DNA of 64,000 nt from Rhynochetos jubatus (lineage: Eukaryota; Chordata; Aves; Eurypygiformes; Rhynochetidae), in NCBI GenBank assembly GCA_027574665.1, contig CM050655.1, forward strand, positions 4,092,001 to 4,156,000, written 5' to 3'. The position numbers and the translations under genes were made by a program. Shown piece by piece: positions 10,761 through 23,209 of the stretch. The notes under the pieces are model-generated. The model had not been told where the DNA came from. It made no database searches and worked only from the letters and a program-made list of their open reading frames with translations. Numbering within the stretch: position 1 is the first letter of the stretch; every line of letters begins with the position of its first letter.

Positions 10761-11994
10761 CTGGGCACACTTGTTCAAGCAGCACAGACACAGGTATTAC
10801 GGTGCCAGAAAAAGTATACAAAACCACATTTATAACAAAAATACCTCCAAACTTCTGTAAGCAGGTGTTTGTATGCCAGTTGGCAGCAATCCCAAGCTAC
10901 CAAGGCCCTCTCAAACTTGCCCGGGGTTCAGTGTCTGTCCATCCCCCTGACACAGGTATGAGTTGAATTCCCACCTCCACAGTCCAAAGGCCCTGACTCA
11001 CCAATAGCAGCTATTGCAATAGGCGCTCGCTCCCAGTCTCCCACTGCTGGTCCGTGTCTCCATTTTGGCAGGGAGGACAGCTACACGGCTCACCAAGCAG
11101 TCTAGGAACCACTGCAGTTTTCAACTCAGCACATTAAGCTGAAGAAAGAATTTCAGTTCATAACACGCCAAGTGAAGATTCCCACAGCTCAAGAGCTTAC
11201 CAGGGCGGCAATTCCCCTGACAGAGGCAGACGAGCCACGGGCTTGGGTGGGAAAAGGGCACCTTCGAGTCATCCAAGAGCTCTCACTGGCAAGTATTTGT
11301 ACCTTGTACAACTGGCTTAGGACTAATTTGTGAGTAACACACTAAATCTGTGTTAGAGTAGCTTTTCTACACACCCATGAAAACTTTCCAGCATTTGGAA
11401 TTGTTTCCTCAGTAGTGTTATCGGTTCTATGTACTGCTATCACCACATACATTCATCTGCATTGATTTTTAATTATATACCTCTTAGGTTGTGTCCAATC
11501 CCAGTTACTACTTACACTAACTATGTTAAATAAGAAACAACACAACCCAAGTGGACTGCAGAACGAGCTTTGCATCACGATTTTTACTCTCACCGTAGCT
11601 TCTTAAGGAGAAATTGTATTCGAGATTAGAGGGCTGAATTCATTTACGTTATCACCGTAGAAGAGAAGTTGTGACACAGCGCTGTTCTACTTCTAGCAAA
11701 TTATCTCCCAGAAATCCGCTGAACTGTCATGCTTCCTCAGCTTCTGTGACTTAAAAGCACCGTGTGCTCTAGGATGTTGTGGATGCTGTTTACAGGGATT
11801 TGAGATGAAGCAGACAAGGTTTGTAAAAAGAGAAACCCATGAGGGTTACAAAACAGAGAAGCTTCTTCCGACTTGGAAAAACTTCACTCACGAGTCAGAA
11901 AGTCAAAAATGGTTGGACACGTGGGGAAGGTGAGGGGACAGGAGAGAGGAGGGAAAGCATTTTTAGGCTTTTTCTTACTCTCCTCCTGAGGTAC
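10761..11994. other. Unique noncoding DNA, no gene recognised
   Basis: The 86-codon + frame at 10706-10966 is the shadow of the minus-strand candidate exon plus a random extension. Nothing else is recognisable between here and the repeat relics near 12 kb. Confidence 0.5.
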
Positions 11995-12050
11995 CCACTG
12001 TTAGAGAAAGGATCTTAGGCTGGACTAGGTCTGGTCCCGTTCAGTTGCCT
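11995..12050 (+). repeat. Possible ancient CR1-type 3' tail relic
   Basis: The wording AGGATCTTAGGCTGGACTAG followed by a GGTCTGGTCC block resembles the 3' ends of old amniote CR1 LINEs, where a GCTGGGCTAGATGG-like phrase precedes a GTCTGACCCAG-like phrase. It is short and diverged. It is independent of the much younger CR1 copy that starts about 300 bp downstream. Confidence 0.3.
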
Positions 12051-12353
12051 CACGCTGCATTATCTATCCTGGAGGCACCACGTCTGGGAGAGTGAGGTGG
12101 AATCCCTTTCCCAGAACATTACGGCAACGATTAATTAAGACCCAGCTGCAGCTCTTGCCTGGGATTGTACACAGGAGAGAAAAAAGAACCGCCAACTGGG
12201 AAATTAAAAAGTTTGACCTCGTTTTCAGAGAACGAAACACATTTACGTCGTTTAACTGAGCAAGTGCCTTGGTTACACTCTTGCTACAGAAAGCAATGTT
12301 GCAAAGGTAGGCTGCCTGGTAGGCATTACCAGGAGCAACCACAGGAGATTTAA
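12051..12353. other. Unique DNA flanking the CR1 insertion
   Basis: No gene is recognised. Base composition shifts to GC-rich at about 12354, which I take as the approximate 5' edge of the CR1 element. CR1 elements usually lack clear target-site duplications, so the edge cannot be fixed that way. Confidence 0.45.
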
Positions 12354-12449
12354 ATGGCCCTGGGGAGTGCCAGTGGCACGGCAGAAGGGTGGACCATGGC
12401 AGTTGGCACGGCAGTTCGAGCAGGCCAGGCGGGCTGGCAGGACCCAGCC

Positions 12450-13437
12450 ATGGTGGCCACTCGGAGGAAAGAAGCCATTGCTAGGAAGAACGCGGCGACC
12501 CAGACGGTGCTCCCACACAGGGATGCTACCAGCCAGGTCTCCGGCTGCAGGGAGGTCCTGAGCCTGTCACTCATACCCGAGGGCAGCAGAGACGGCCCCT
12601 GCATGAGGGGTGAACAGGGGGATGATGCAGAGCTGTAGGAGGAAGTGAAGAGGCTGAGGAGTATGAAGGAGTGTGAGAAGGAGAGAGGTCCTCACTCCAT
12701 CAACCTACCATCCTGGAGGCAAAGGCAGCCGATGGAGGTCCTACAGCCAGCAACAGATCCCATATCCTCTTGCCACAGGGCAGATGGAAGGAACTTAGAA
12801 AGCGGAATGGAAACAGGTCCCTGCTCAGGGAGGTAGGCGTATCCCCTCCTGCCCTCCTTCCCCTTCCCAGTTGCCCCTGCAGAACAGATATGGGTCTCTG
12901 GAACTCAAGAGTCAGCCAATTGCAGGGAGCAGAGGAAGGTGCCTCCAGGGAGCTGCCCAGGACGACCCCATCAAGGAGGGTCATTGTCATAGGTGATTCC
13001 CTTCTGAGGGGAACAGAAGCCCAATATGCTGCCCAGACCCATCACACAGGAAAGTCTGCTGCCTCCCTGGGGCCCAGGGACATCACCAGGAAACACTCTG
13101 GTCTGGTAAAGACCTCCAACTATTACCCACTATTGGTCATGCAGGTGGGCAGTGATGAGCTCGAGGAGAGGAACCCACAAGCCATCAAAAGGGCACAGGC
13201 AGTATTCTCCTCAATCCCTCTAGCAGGAGGGAAAAATACCAACAGAAACAGGAAAGCACACCTGATCAACACATGGCTCAGAGGCTGGTGTGAATGATGG
13301 AGCTTTGGGTTCCTTGAGCACGGGGAGTTTATAGAGCACTAGGCGTGCTGGCGACAGATGGTGTCCTGCTGTCTCAGAAGGAAAAAAAGATTCTTGCCCA
13401 CGAACTGGCAGGGCTCATCAAGAGGGCTTTAAACTAG
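12450..13437 (+). pseudogene. CR1 ORF1 remnant (SGNH-esterase-like)
   Basis: The likely start is the ATG at 12450, giving MVATRRKEAIARKNAATQ, in line with CR1 ORF1 N-termini. An in-frame TAG at 12636 interrupts it. A charged segment with a LRSMKECEKE motif follows, then a frame that contains VIVIGDSLLRGTEAQ (Gly-Asp-Ser at 12992-13000), the first block of the SGNH/GDSL hydrolase-like domain found in CR1 ORF1. A later VGSDE stands where family members typically have VGTND. The frame breaks at the TGA near 13295, but homologous sequence continues to a final TAG at 13435-13437 after KRALN. ORF1 proteins are thought to bind the element RNA and perhaps membranes or lipids. This copy cannot make an intact one. 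Confidence 0.85.
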
Positions 13438-13583
13438 GTTGGAAGGGGACAAAAGTAGTAGTGCCACCAACAGACATCCAAAAACCTAGAGAAGAATCAT
13501 AGGTCACCACGAGAGCCCCTGGCAAACAAAACATTGGAATTCTAGATGCTCCAGTCTGCAAGCCAACTTCATCGGGGGCCCAT

Positions 13584-16289
13584 CTTAAATGCCTCTATAG
13601 GAATGCACAAAGCGTGGGGAATAAGCAAGAGTAACTAAAGGCATGCACACACATGAGGGGCTGTGACCTCACTGGCATCGTGGAGACATGGTGGGACAGT
13701 TCCTATGACTGCAGTGTCAGAATGGAAGGATACAGGCTCTTTAGGAAGGACAGGCAGGGGAGATGTAGAGGGGGCATTGCTCTCTGTGTCAGAGACCAGC
13801 TGGAGTGTGTGGAACTTCACCTGGGGAGGGATGAGGAGCTGACCCAGAGCTCATGGGTGAGGATTAAAGGGAGGGCAGGGAGAGGGGAGACAGTAGTAGG
13901 AGTTTGCTACAGGCCACCTGGCCAGGATGAGTGAGTGGATGAGGCCCTCTACAGGCAGAGAGCAGCAGCCTCACGGTCACAAACACTGCTCCTCATGGGG
14001 GACTTCAGCCATCCCAGTATCTGTTGGACGGACAACACGGCAGGGCACAAGCAAGCCAGGAGGTTCCTGGAATGCATCAATGGCAACTTCCTTCTCCAAG
14101 TGATAGAGGAGATGACGAGGAGGAGTGCTGTGCTGGACCTTGTTCTCACCAACAGGGAGGGGCAGGTGCAGAATGTGATGCTCCAGGGCAGCCTTGGCTG
14201 CAGCGACCACAAAATAGTGGCATTTGAGATCCTTATGGAGGCGAGGAGGGTGCACAGCAAGCTCATTACCCTGGCCCTCAGGAGAGGAAACTTTAGCCTC
14301 TTCAGGAAACTGATTGGTAGAGTTCCATGGGATAAAGCCCTGGCGGGAAGAGGGGCCCAAGAAAGCTGACGAGTATACAAGGATCTTTTCCTCCAAGCTC
14401 AGGAGCAATGCATCCTGATGAAAAGGAAGTCAAGTAAAAGCACCAGGAGGCCTGTGTGGATGGACAAGCAGCTCCTGGACAAACTGAAGCGAAAAAAGGA
14501 AGCCTACAGTGAGTGGAAGCAGGGACAGGGAGCCTGGGAGGATTAAAGGGAAGTTGTCTGAGAGGTCAGAGATCAGGTTAGGAAAGCCAAAGCTCCGACA
14601 GAATTAAACCTGGCCAGGGACATCACGGCCAACAAGAAGGGCTTCTGTAGGTATACAGGGGATAAAAGGAAGATCAGGGAGAATGTGGGTCCTCTGTGGA
14701 AGGAAATGGGAGAGCTGGTTTCCCAGGATATGGAGAATGCCGAGGTACTCAATGGGTTTTTTTGCCTCGGTCTTCACTCACTCGTGGCCCCAAGGCACAG
14801 AAGGCAAGGGCAGGGACTGGGAGAATGGAGAGCCGCCCATGGTTAGAGAGGATCCGGTTCGGGAACACCTGCAGAACCTGAAGGTGCACAAGTCCATGGG
14901 ACCTGATGGAATACATCCGCGGGTCCTGAAAGAACCGGCGGATGGGGCTGCGAAACCTCTAACCTTCAGATTCGAAAAGTCGTGGCGGTCTGGTGAAGTT
15001 CCCGCTGACTGGAAAAGGGGAAACATAACCCCCATCTTTAAAAAGGGAAAAAGGAGGATCCAGGGAACTCCAGTCTCACCTCTGTGCCTGGCGAGATCAT
15101 GGAGCAACTCCTCCTGGAAACCATGCTAAGGCACATGGCGAATGAGGAGGGGATTGGTGACAGCCAGCACGGCTTCACCAAGGGCAGACCACGCCTGACA
15201 AATATGGTGGCTTCTACGATGGGGTCATGGCCTTGGTGGGTAAAGGACAGGCAGCCAATGTCATCTACCTGGACTTGTGCAAAGCCTTCGACACCATCCC
15301 ACACGACATCCTTGTCTCTAAACTGGAGAGGCACAGATTTGATGGATGAACTGCTCAGTGGATAAAGAACTGGCTGGATAGTCGCACTCAGAGAGTTGTG
15401 CTCAACGGCTCCATGTCTGAGTGGAGAGCAGCGACAAGCGACATTCCACAGGGGTCGGTGTTGAGACCGGTACTGTTTAACACCTTTGTCAGTGATGTGG
15501 ACAGTGGGATGGAGTGCAGCCTCAGCAAGTTTGCAGATGACACCAAGCTGTGTGGTGCAGTCGACACACCAGAAGGAAGTGATGCCATCCAGAGGGACCT
15601 GGGCAGGCTGGAGAGGTGGGACCGTGCCAACTGCATGGAGTTCACCAAGGCCTGAACCTGGGTCAGGGCAATCCCAAGCACAAAGACAGGCTGGGTGGAG
15701 AATGGATCAAGAGCAGCCCTGAGGAGAAGGACTTGGGAGTACTGCGGGGTGAAAAGCTGGACATGAGCCAGCCATGTGCGCTGGCAGCCCAGAAAGCCAG
15801 TCGTATCCTGGGCTGTATCCAGAGCAGCGTGGCCAGCAGGTCAAGGGAGGGGATTCTCCCCCTCTGCTCTGCTCTTGTGAGACCCCACCTGGAGTTCTGT
15901 GTCCAGCTGTGGGGCCCTCAACATCAGAAGGATATCGACCAGTTGGAGCGAGTCCAGAGGAGGCCATGGAGATGCTCCCAGGACTGGAACACCTCTGCTA
16001 TGGGGACAGGCTGGGAGAGTTGGGGGTGTTCGGCCTGGAGAAGAGAAGGCTCCAGGGAGACCTTATAGCACCTTCCAGTGCCTCGGGGGGCTGCAAGGAA
16101 GCTGGGAGGACTTTTTACAAGGGCAGGGAGTGATTGAAAGCAGAGAAATTGAGATGGGATATCAGGAAAAATTTCTTCCCAGAGAGGGTGTGGAGGCACT
16201 GGGACAGGTTGCCCAGAGAAGCTGTGGATGCCCCATCCCTGGCTGTCTTCAAGGCCAGGTTGGATGAGGCTTGGAGCAACCTGGTCTAG
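13584..16289 (+). pseudogene. CR1 ORF2 remnant (endonuclease and reverse transcriptase)
   Basis: Homology begins near 13584 with LKCLYRNAQSVGNK. The APE-type endonuclease follows, with ETWW (catalytic Glu codon 13683-13685), CYRPP, GDF (14001-14006) and SDH (14202-14210). The Asn usually found in GDFN is Ser here (codon AGC, 14007-14009). The reverse transcriptase follows, with the [16 protein letters not shown] finger motif, a [14 protein letters not shown] motif A, the PQGS block and FADD (15530-15541), the catalytic motif C. The C-terminal part, with [13 protein letters not shown] and [10 protein letters not shown], ends at TAG 16287-16289. Stops at about 13632, 13932, 14367 and 15654, frameshifts near 14750-15060, and a small deletion near 16130 break it. 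The enzyme would have nicked target DNA and copied RNA in place. Confidence 0.9.
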
Positions 16290-16377
16290 TAAGGGTGTCC
16301 CTGCCCATGGCAGGGGGGTTGGAACTAGGTGAGCTTTAAGGTCCCTTCCAACCCAAAGCATTCTGTGATTCTATGAC
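16290..16377 (+). repeat. CR1 3' UTR and terminal octamer repeat
   Basis: This short UTR has a G-rich hairpin-prone segment (CCATGGCAGGGGGGTTGGAA) followed by the conserved CR1 3' tail and two terminal 8-bp units. In CR1 elements this end is recognised by the element's own reverse transcriptase to start copying. The absence of poly-A separates it from L1-type elements. Confidence 0.85.
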
Positions 16378-19300
16378 ATGTAAACGGAAATGCATTCTCT
16401 TGAAATTCCTCTGCCAAGAATATCCTGCATAGGCTGTATTGACATATGTGCCATATACAATAAGAGCAAGCAGCAGTATCACTCAGATGCCAAGTACAAG
16501 GCTGCATTATTGCCCAGTTCTCCATCACAACCTCTCAAGGCAATCACTGCAACCAAATCAGAGGTTAAATGTTCAGCTGCTGTTACATTAAAAAGCACTT
16601 TGTAACCTTGGGGACCCATTAGTAGAGGATATCAGTGACCCCTGGAGATCCACGTGGGTTAGATGTGCAAGTCTCAGTACTGAAAATATCCGGGAAGCTT
16701 CACAAGGACCTATTGTCTACACAACACAGACAATCAAAGGCAAACACACTGCCACTCCAGACCCTTGTTTGACTGACTCAAGTATTTAATGTTCTTTTTT
16801 TTTTCTTTCCCTCCTCTGACTGCTTGTGAAAGAACACATTATATATATTAGCAAAGCGAGGCATGAGACTTCTCCTTTGGCTCTGAACACCCATGAAAAG
16901 TAAATGTCTCTGAAATCCCTGGGCATCAGCCTTGCTACAACCCTGCTAATGAATCTGAAGGCTAAAACAAGTCAGATACATTCACGCAGGAGGTATTTGT
17001 GCTGCCTACTGCAGGCATTTGCTGGGGGAGTCACAAGACAGTGGTGTGGGGGCCCAAAACCCTCACCCTCTGGAAGAGGCAAAGGAGGAAGATTCCACAC
17101 ACTTAAATTCTGAGAAAGTAGCTGTGAGCTACTGCAACCTGACACATTAGTGTGGGCATTAATGTCTGCCACAACCACATCCATGATCCTGTGAATCACA
17201 GAGCAGGTGTGGGTACAAGAGGCAGGCACCAGGAGAGACGCATACACACCTTGGTGTATGAACCTCAGTCCTAGGGAGACCCTTGCAGAAACAAGGGTTA
17301 ACCCTGCTCAGGCTCAGGTAGGTACTTGTCTGCCTCAGATAACCCCCATTACTCCTCAAAAATCACTTCCTGTCTGGGTCTTGCAACTGCAGATTCAGGG
17401 GTTGGTTTGTTTTGCTTGTATTTATTAATGGGGTAAGAGCACTTGCCCAGGAGCTGCTGACATTTTGTTCAGTCCTTTCCTTCAGGTGCATCAATACAAA
17501 GGATAAATACAATCTTTAAGCAGTAGCTGGGAAAAAGCACATTTGGAGGGTAAAGTATCAGCACTGTGGACCTTCCACTCTGGCAAATAGCTGTCACACT
17601 GCCTAAATCAACAATGGGAAACAGAAAATTGCTGATAATGTTGCACCTAGCTTCAGACCTCTGAAGAGTAATCATCACAAATAAACAAGCTAAGAGAAAA
17701 ATCAGTCTCTGAAATTACAAAAATAAACCACAGGCTACTCATCGGGGGAGAAGAGGAGGGAGGAGCAGGAGACTCAGGGCAATCACAAAATGCACATTTA
17801 CAAGCGGGAAGAATGGAGGGCAAGTCATCTTTCCCAAACTTCTAATCCTACCTAGCACTTCAAAAAGCTTTATATATATAAATTAAGAATAAAAAAATAA
17901 AACTGATTCCAGAGTTTATTATTTGTTTCTAATTCATTGGATGGGTCTGTTAAGAAAACCCTTATTTCCCAGCAAAATCTTATTCAATCTTCCCCATTTA
18001 TTTCCTGGATAAACCAAGTGACATCAGTGATAGATTTCAAGAGGAAGAGGTTGATACTCTGTGTTCGCACCAAAGATAAGCAGATTTGTTCAGGTGTAAA
18101 GATGCAGGCCTAAATACAAAACCCAAACACTGTATTTGTGTGCTGGACAGGCACTAAGCTAACAGCAGGTATGTATTCGGTACATACAGATATCTGGGTA
18201 TTCCTACAGGAGAAGTAGCGGTGCCCCCTTGCTCTAGCCCAGCTATACGGAAGAGCTGGGAAACGGTGGAAAGCCACCGGCACTTCCAGGGGTTGGTTGT
18301 TGTGATCCACCCAGTCACGTTAAAATCATGACTCATTTTCACACAGGCCTCCAAGCAGCCGTCAGAGTGACAACACGCATTCGCACACTACTGACCTCAG
18401 TTCATACCACTTCCATCGCAACACCAAGATACTGCAGTCAGAAACAGACTTTTTTACATGTCTACAAGCTGCTCTTTTCCCTGGTTTTGTAAATTTGACA
18501 AGGAACATATAAAGTCATTCCACCAAGGAAGGGTATCCAGAGCCAGGCAAAAAAAGAAAAACACAAACAAACCAAAAAACCCCACCATAACCAGGACAAG
18601 AACGAATTTTCATGTTTTCACTGAGGAATAAATTTTGCTGAAACTTCTTTCTAAATTTTGAACTATCATAGAAGGGAACGCAAGGGGTTTTAGATGTTCA
18701 AATCTGAAATTTCAAATGCTTCTAAACAGAGAAGCTGGCTAAATATTTAGTTTCAGAAACTTCTAATGAAACAGGTATTTTATATATTCCCAAAGACAAC
18801 ATATGTTTGGTAAAATGCACATCAGCTTTCACACACAGACACTTCAGGCCATCAAATTTATTTTTAACCAACATTTAATTTTCTCCTACCTGTAATAAAT
18901 GGTAATAAATTCATTTCTGTTTCCTATGATCAAGTATTTACATCATGCATGAAAGATGACCGCAATTACCGCTAACCAATACTGTATGTATAGTCGAGTT
19001 CATATCCTACCCTGCTCTGTACGTAGGGTTATTACAGATCCTGTGACCTTCCAGCTCATGTCCCAGTGGCTCTAGAACAAATGAGATTTGATGAACGCAA
19101 TAAAATCTTTCACCTTCCACATATGGTTACAACTATTGTAGAGAGTGCAGTAGCAGGCAGGCAGCTGAGCCTGGGACTGAAACAAGCGCATAAAGCACTT
19201 GAAACTAAACTCAACGGCAAAAATTCCCAACTTATCTAAGGGTTGTTAGAAAAGAAGACACTAAATAAAGGATAAAAGCATTTTTAACAAACTGGAATAT

Positions 19301-20180
19301 ACTGTGAGGGCACAGAAGTTGGACTAATGAACATTGTTTAACAGCAATATTCTCCGTGGGGATGCACGTTGAATAGAATTGTGCTCCCTCTGGAAACAGG
19401 GAAACGGCCCGCATTGGTCACGTGCAGTATGCAGACAATAATTACCGGGTTTTAGCCTGCTGAACGGACACACTCTTTACCTCAGATTGCTATCCCGACA
19501 TTTGCCGAGATTCATGTAGCAATTCAGCTTGACTAACCCAAGACTGACAGTTGAGTACACTGCAAACAAAGTACTTCGGAAGAAAGTGAAAAACGACACC
19601 CTTCCCAAAACGCAAGCTGGTGACTCCGGAAAGGTTTGAGAATAAAGATCAGTAAGGGTATTTTTGAGTTGGCAGGACAATAAAACCACAGATACTTGGA
19701 ATGAAAGCAGGCAGTTACAGTGCACGGCAGACTTCAAGAACTCTTTCAGAAATAATTATACGCATGTTCCTATAATGACAGGAACTACATATTCTGTATC
19801 AGAACTAGGAAGTCCCTAGACCTCTGTTATTTACCCTATCGCTGTTTTTCCAGACACAAACTTCCTGGGAAGTAGTAATGGTGTCACATATTAGGTGCCA
19901 GAGTTTTCAAAGCAAGCTAGTTTTTCCTGGATCCTCTGTCTGAGCTGTTATCAAGCAGAGGCAAGATTACAAACTCAAAACATGAATCGATATTCATCTT
20001 ACGACTACACTCTTTTTTCTTCTTTCATCAGATTTCAAGGTGAATTAAGAATAACAGGATTTAACTACACAAGGTGTTTCATTAGTGGCTTCTCCAAGGA
20101 TAACACAGAGGTTTTCTTTAGTGCAGAAAGTCAGCAATAAAATTCCAACACTGTGATGACTTTAACTGCCGTTTTATGTG
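16378..20180. other. Unique AT-rich noncoding DNA
   Basis: Only short chance frames occur. Simple features include a T-rich run near 16795-16804 and a short TA-rich tract near 17869-17880. No gene, RNA or repeat family is recognised. Confidence 0.6.
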
Positions 20181-20900
20181 GTTTATGCCAGGCCCTTATC
20201 ATACGAAAACAGAAGCAATCGGGCCAAACAAAATAAAATTACACAACTTAAAAGGCTTAATATTCTTTGTCAGAGAGCTTCTAACAAGCCATGGGCTTTG
20301 CAGGAGCTTGTTTGGCTTTACTGGCATATTAATTGAAAAAGGCAGGGATAGTTCTGAGAGACTTGTCTATAGGAATAATTTCAAAACCACTTGTTCCAGA
20401 TTAGACTCAAAAGGGATTTTTAATAAGTAACTTGACTGTTTAATAACCACAAAAACAAAGAATTATATTCAAGCCTACCATTGTCTGTTTACTTTGTGTT
20501 CCCTCGATTTCTCAGTGGCATTTGGTCACTGTGCAAAGAAGAAAAGAAAGAGAATTAAGCAAGCTTTAAATCTTTGGCCATGCCTGCTTCTGCACTGGTC
20601 AAAATTCACAGCAGCCCTAGTGAGATCAGCGACACGCACATAAACAAGATTAATACTGGATGCTTTCAGATAGATTTAATACTGTTCGGGGGGGTAGAGG
20701 CTTTCATTTGCATAACATTTTCTTTTTTAGCCTTGGAGCAATGAATGCAACCACAAACAAGGTGATGATTGGGACGAAAATGTGTTTGAACCTTTTGCCA
20801 TGCAATCAAAGATAATAAAGGTCTCATTACAATTTAACAGGTTTTGTGACAATCAGAATACGTCACATTTTAACTACAGTACTTGCAGAGAAAAGAGTCA
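20181..20900. promoter_or_regulatory. Possible conserved noncoding block
   Basis: This is a high-complexity, repeat-free and AT-rich stretch. Motif-dense parts include GTCATTAAAATGCACT and a CATGCAATCAAAGATAATAA segment that resembles a TCF/LEF site (ATCAAAG) next to octamer-like sequence. Such clusters are typical of developmental enhancers. A single sequence gives no proof of conservation. Confidence 0.18.
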
Positions 20901-23193
20901 TTAAAATGCACTAGAAGTCACACACCCCTTCCTTCCATTTAGGAATCTGAAAACAAATAATTAGGGATGCCATAATGAGGAATTTTTTATGGTGTTTTTA
21001 TTAACTTTAAGAGGCTTCTGAAATTATATTTGGTCTCAGTAAATGTATTCAATTCTATTATTTATCCACAATCACTTGGTGGTTTCTGAAAGACTATGAT
21101 TTCTGGGGTTTTGGTTTCTACGTTCATTTAGTTGTTTTTAGGACTTGTGCCTTATTTAACAAGGTTACCACACAGGCGCTTCCCAGTTGAAATGAAGGTT
21201 TATTGCTGAACTACCAGTCTCTGCTCCCAACAGATTGAGATTGTGCCTTCACTCAAGGCAGCCCACTTCAGAGCAGATACATGCTGTAGCCCATAGCACA
21301 ATTAAATGCAATTTTTTACCCACTGAAGTTAATGAAAGCAGGTCACACTCTTTTTCTTGATTTGATTCAAGTTTGAAGTTGATTCTAATGGCTTTTATAA
21401 CAGTAAAGAATAATATATAGAAAGAGCCAAAAGAGAAGCCAGTCAGAGCAGCCAGGTACCGTACAATATCCAACCCCCAAAGTCCACCTTGTGTTGGCTA
21501 TGTAAGTCCCTACACTGACTGACAAGTCCTGCACTGTCAATCGCCAAAGCTACGATTTAATACCTGTACAGAGCGCACACCTTCATACAAGCTTCCCGAA
21601 GGCTCCTATTAGTAAATCATAGGATTTTCAACTCTACAAACACAAGTCTGTGGTTGATGCCCTCAACTACCTACAACTACTTCACCAGACAGACCTGCCA
21701 TCCAATGCAGCATTTGCAATACAAAATCCAGAGCAGTTGGGAGGAGATACTCATCCAATACACAAGGCATTAAACAAGCCATGCAGACTATACCAGATTA
21801 AGATGGCATGTTTTCCTGCACCAAAGCTTCTTGTTTAGTCTGCATCCATCTGAACTAAACCATTCATCAGCCTTGAGCTTCTTTACATAGGCTAGAACAT
21901 ATTTATTCCTACACAGTACATATGGTTATTAATTTGCACACTGTGTGAACTCCTACTCCCTAGGAGTGAATAACAGCACCCAAGAACTACAAATTATTTT
22001 AGCTAGTAGTTTAATTACTTTACATATTGCAATAATAATTTAGGAAATTTAGCAAAATCAGTGGCTGTCACACCTACAGAAGAATGTGTTAGCTTACTTG
22101 GCATCTGCATGAGTTTAAGACACAAGATGCTATTTTTCTACAAGTAAAATAATGAAGAAAAGACACCAAATGATAAAACTGAAGCACATTAAGCTTATAG
22201 CTTGCAAGTTATCTCCTTTACCTTCCTGCTTCTGTTAAAATGGCCCTACCTCTCCACCTCCTTTCCAAGAAGCTAAAGGGGAAGCCATGAAGACAAGCAG
22301 CTACATGTCCTCTTCCACCTGTCTGAAGGTCACAGCTGCACCTGGCCACATCCTCCAATGCCATTAACTCTCTGCTCCACATTAACCACTGACTATGAAG
22401 AGAACCTATTCCCCTTGCCACCTCCAACTACCCACTAGTGCACTGTAACTCTCAGGCACAAGGCACCTCTATCTCCCACTAGCTTTCCACAAACATTTTA
22501 CAAAATGTTACTGGGGAAATAAATGCTCAGCCACGCCAGAAACATCACAGGGACACACTACCACAGGCAGTGAAACTGGGGAAGGGGCAACCGTTCCCCT
22601 GGCTGGGAAAGGCTGCTGGTTTTACAAGGCTATTCTGGGGGAACCCTCAACAAGCACTCCAGTTAGCTGGCTCAAAGGTTTCTCAGCACAGTCACCAACC
22701 TATGCAGGCCTTCCCTCCCTGCATCCCCCCAAAACCAGATGGCAGCAAGGTGCACCCCTCCTGAGATGCCACAACAGCAGCTAGCACGATAGGACTGGGG
22801 TGCTTCCACCCTAACAGGTGTCTCCATCTCACCCACTGCAGCTCTTCTACGTTGTATAATTTGATACCTATTTGTTGGGAAAAGAGACCAAAGCCCCATC
22901 ATTAGGTGCCCGTCTAGAACAGGGCAACCACCCACCCATTCCAGCTTTCACCCCAGCAGCTGTTGTATTTTTTTTACCAGGAGCAGCAACTTAGAGGTTT
23001 ATAACCTGAAAAAGCAACTGGTTACTGACAGGGAGAATACGGTCTCGGTTTGCATCCCTTCTTTGATTACTAACCTGGCACAGACAAGGTTAAAAATGCT
23101 AGTTTCTCAAAACGGGGTCCCTAAGGACTCTTCCTCATGGGAGAGCAGAAAGGACCCAAAGCACATATTGACCACATTTACAGGGACGTTTTT

Positions 23194-23209
23194 GGGGGGG
23201 GGGGGGGGG
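23194..23209 (+). repeat. Poly-G run, 16 bases
   Basis: Sixteen consecutive G residues follow a short T run. It is a mononucleotide microsatellite, capable of G-quadruplex formation, and its true length in the genome may differ because such runs are sequenced poorly. Confidence 0.9.

Larger units (their letters stand above)
12354..16377 (+). mobile_element. CR1-type LINE retrotransposon, long but decayed
   Basis: This is a non-LTR retrotransposon copy of about 4.0 kb. It holds a GC-rich 5' part, a broken ORF1 (12450-13437), a broken ORF2 with endonuclease and reverse transcriptase (13584-16289), and a short 3' UTR. The 3' end has the avian CR1 hallmark GGTCCCTTCCAACCCAAAGC, then two copies of an 8-bp unit (ATTCTGTG, ATTCTATG) rather than poly-A. 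Most genomic CR1 copies are short 5' truncations, so this length is unusual. Multiple stop codons and frameshifts in both ORFs show it is immobile. Its 5' edge is uncertain by a few tens of bases. Confidence 0.95.

Noticed and set aside
13949..14408. Two 143-codon open frames on the minus strand
   Set aside because: They are antisense shadows of the CR1 endonuclease region, which explains the sequence fully on +.
15924..16361. 145-codon open frame on the minus strand
   Set aside because: Antisense shadow of the CR1 ORF2 C-terminus and 3' UTR.
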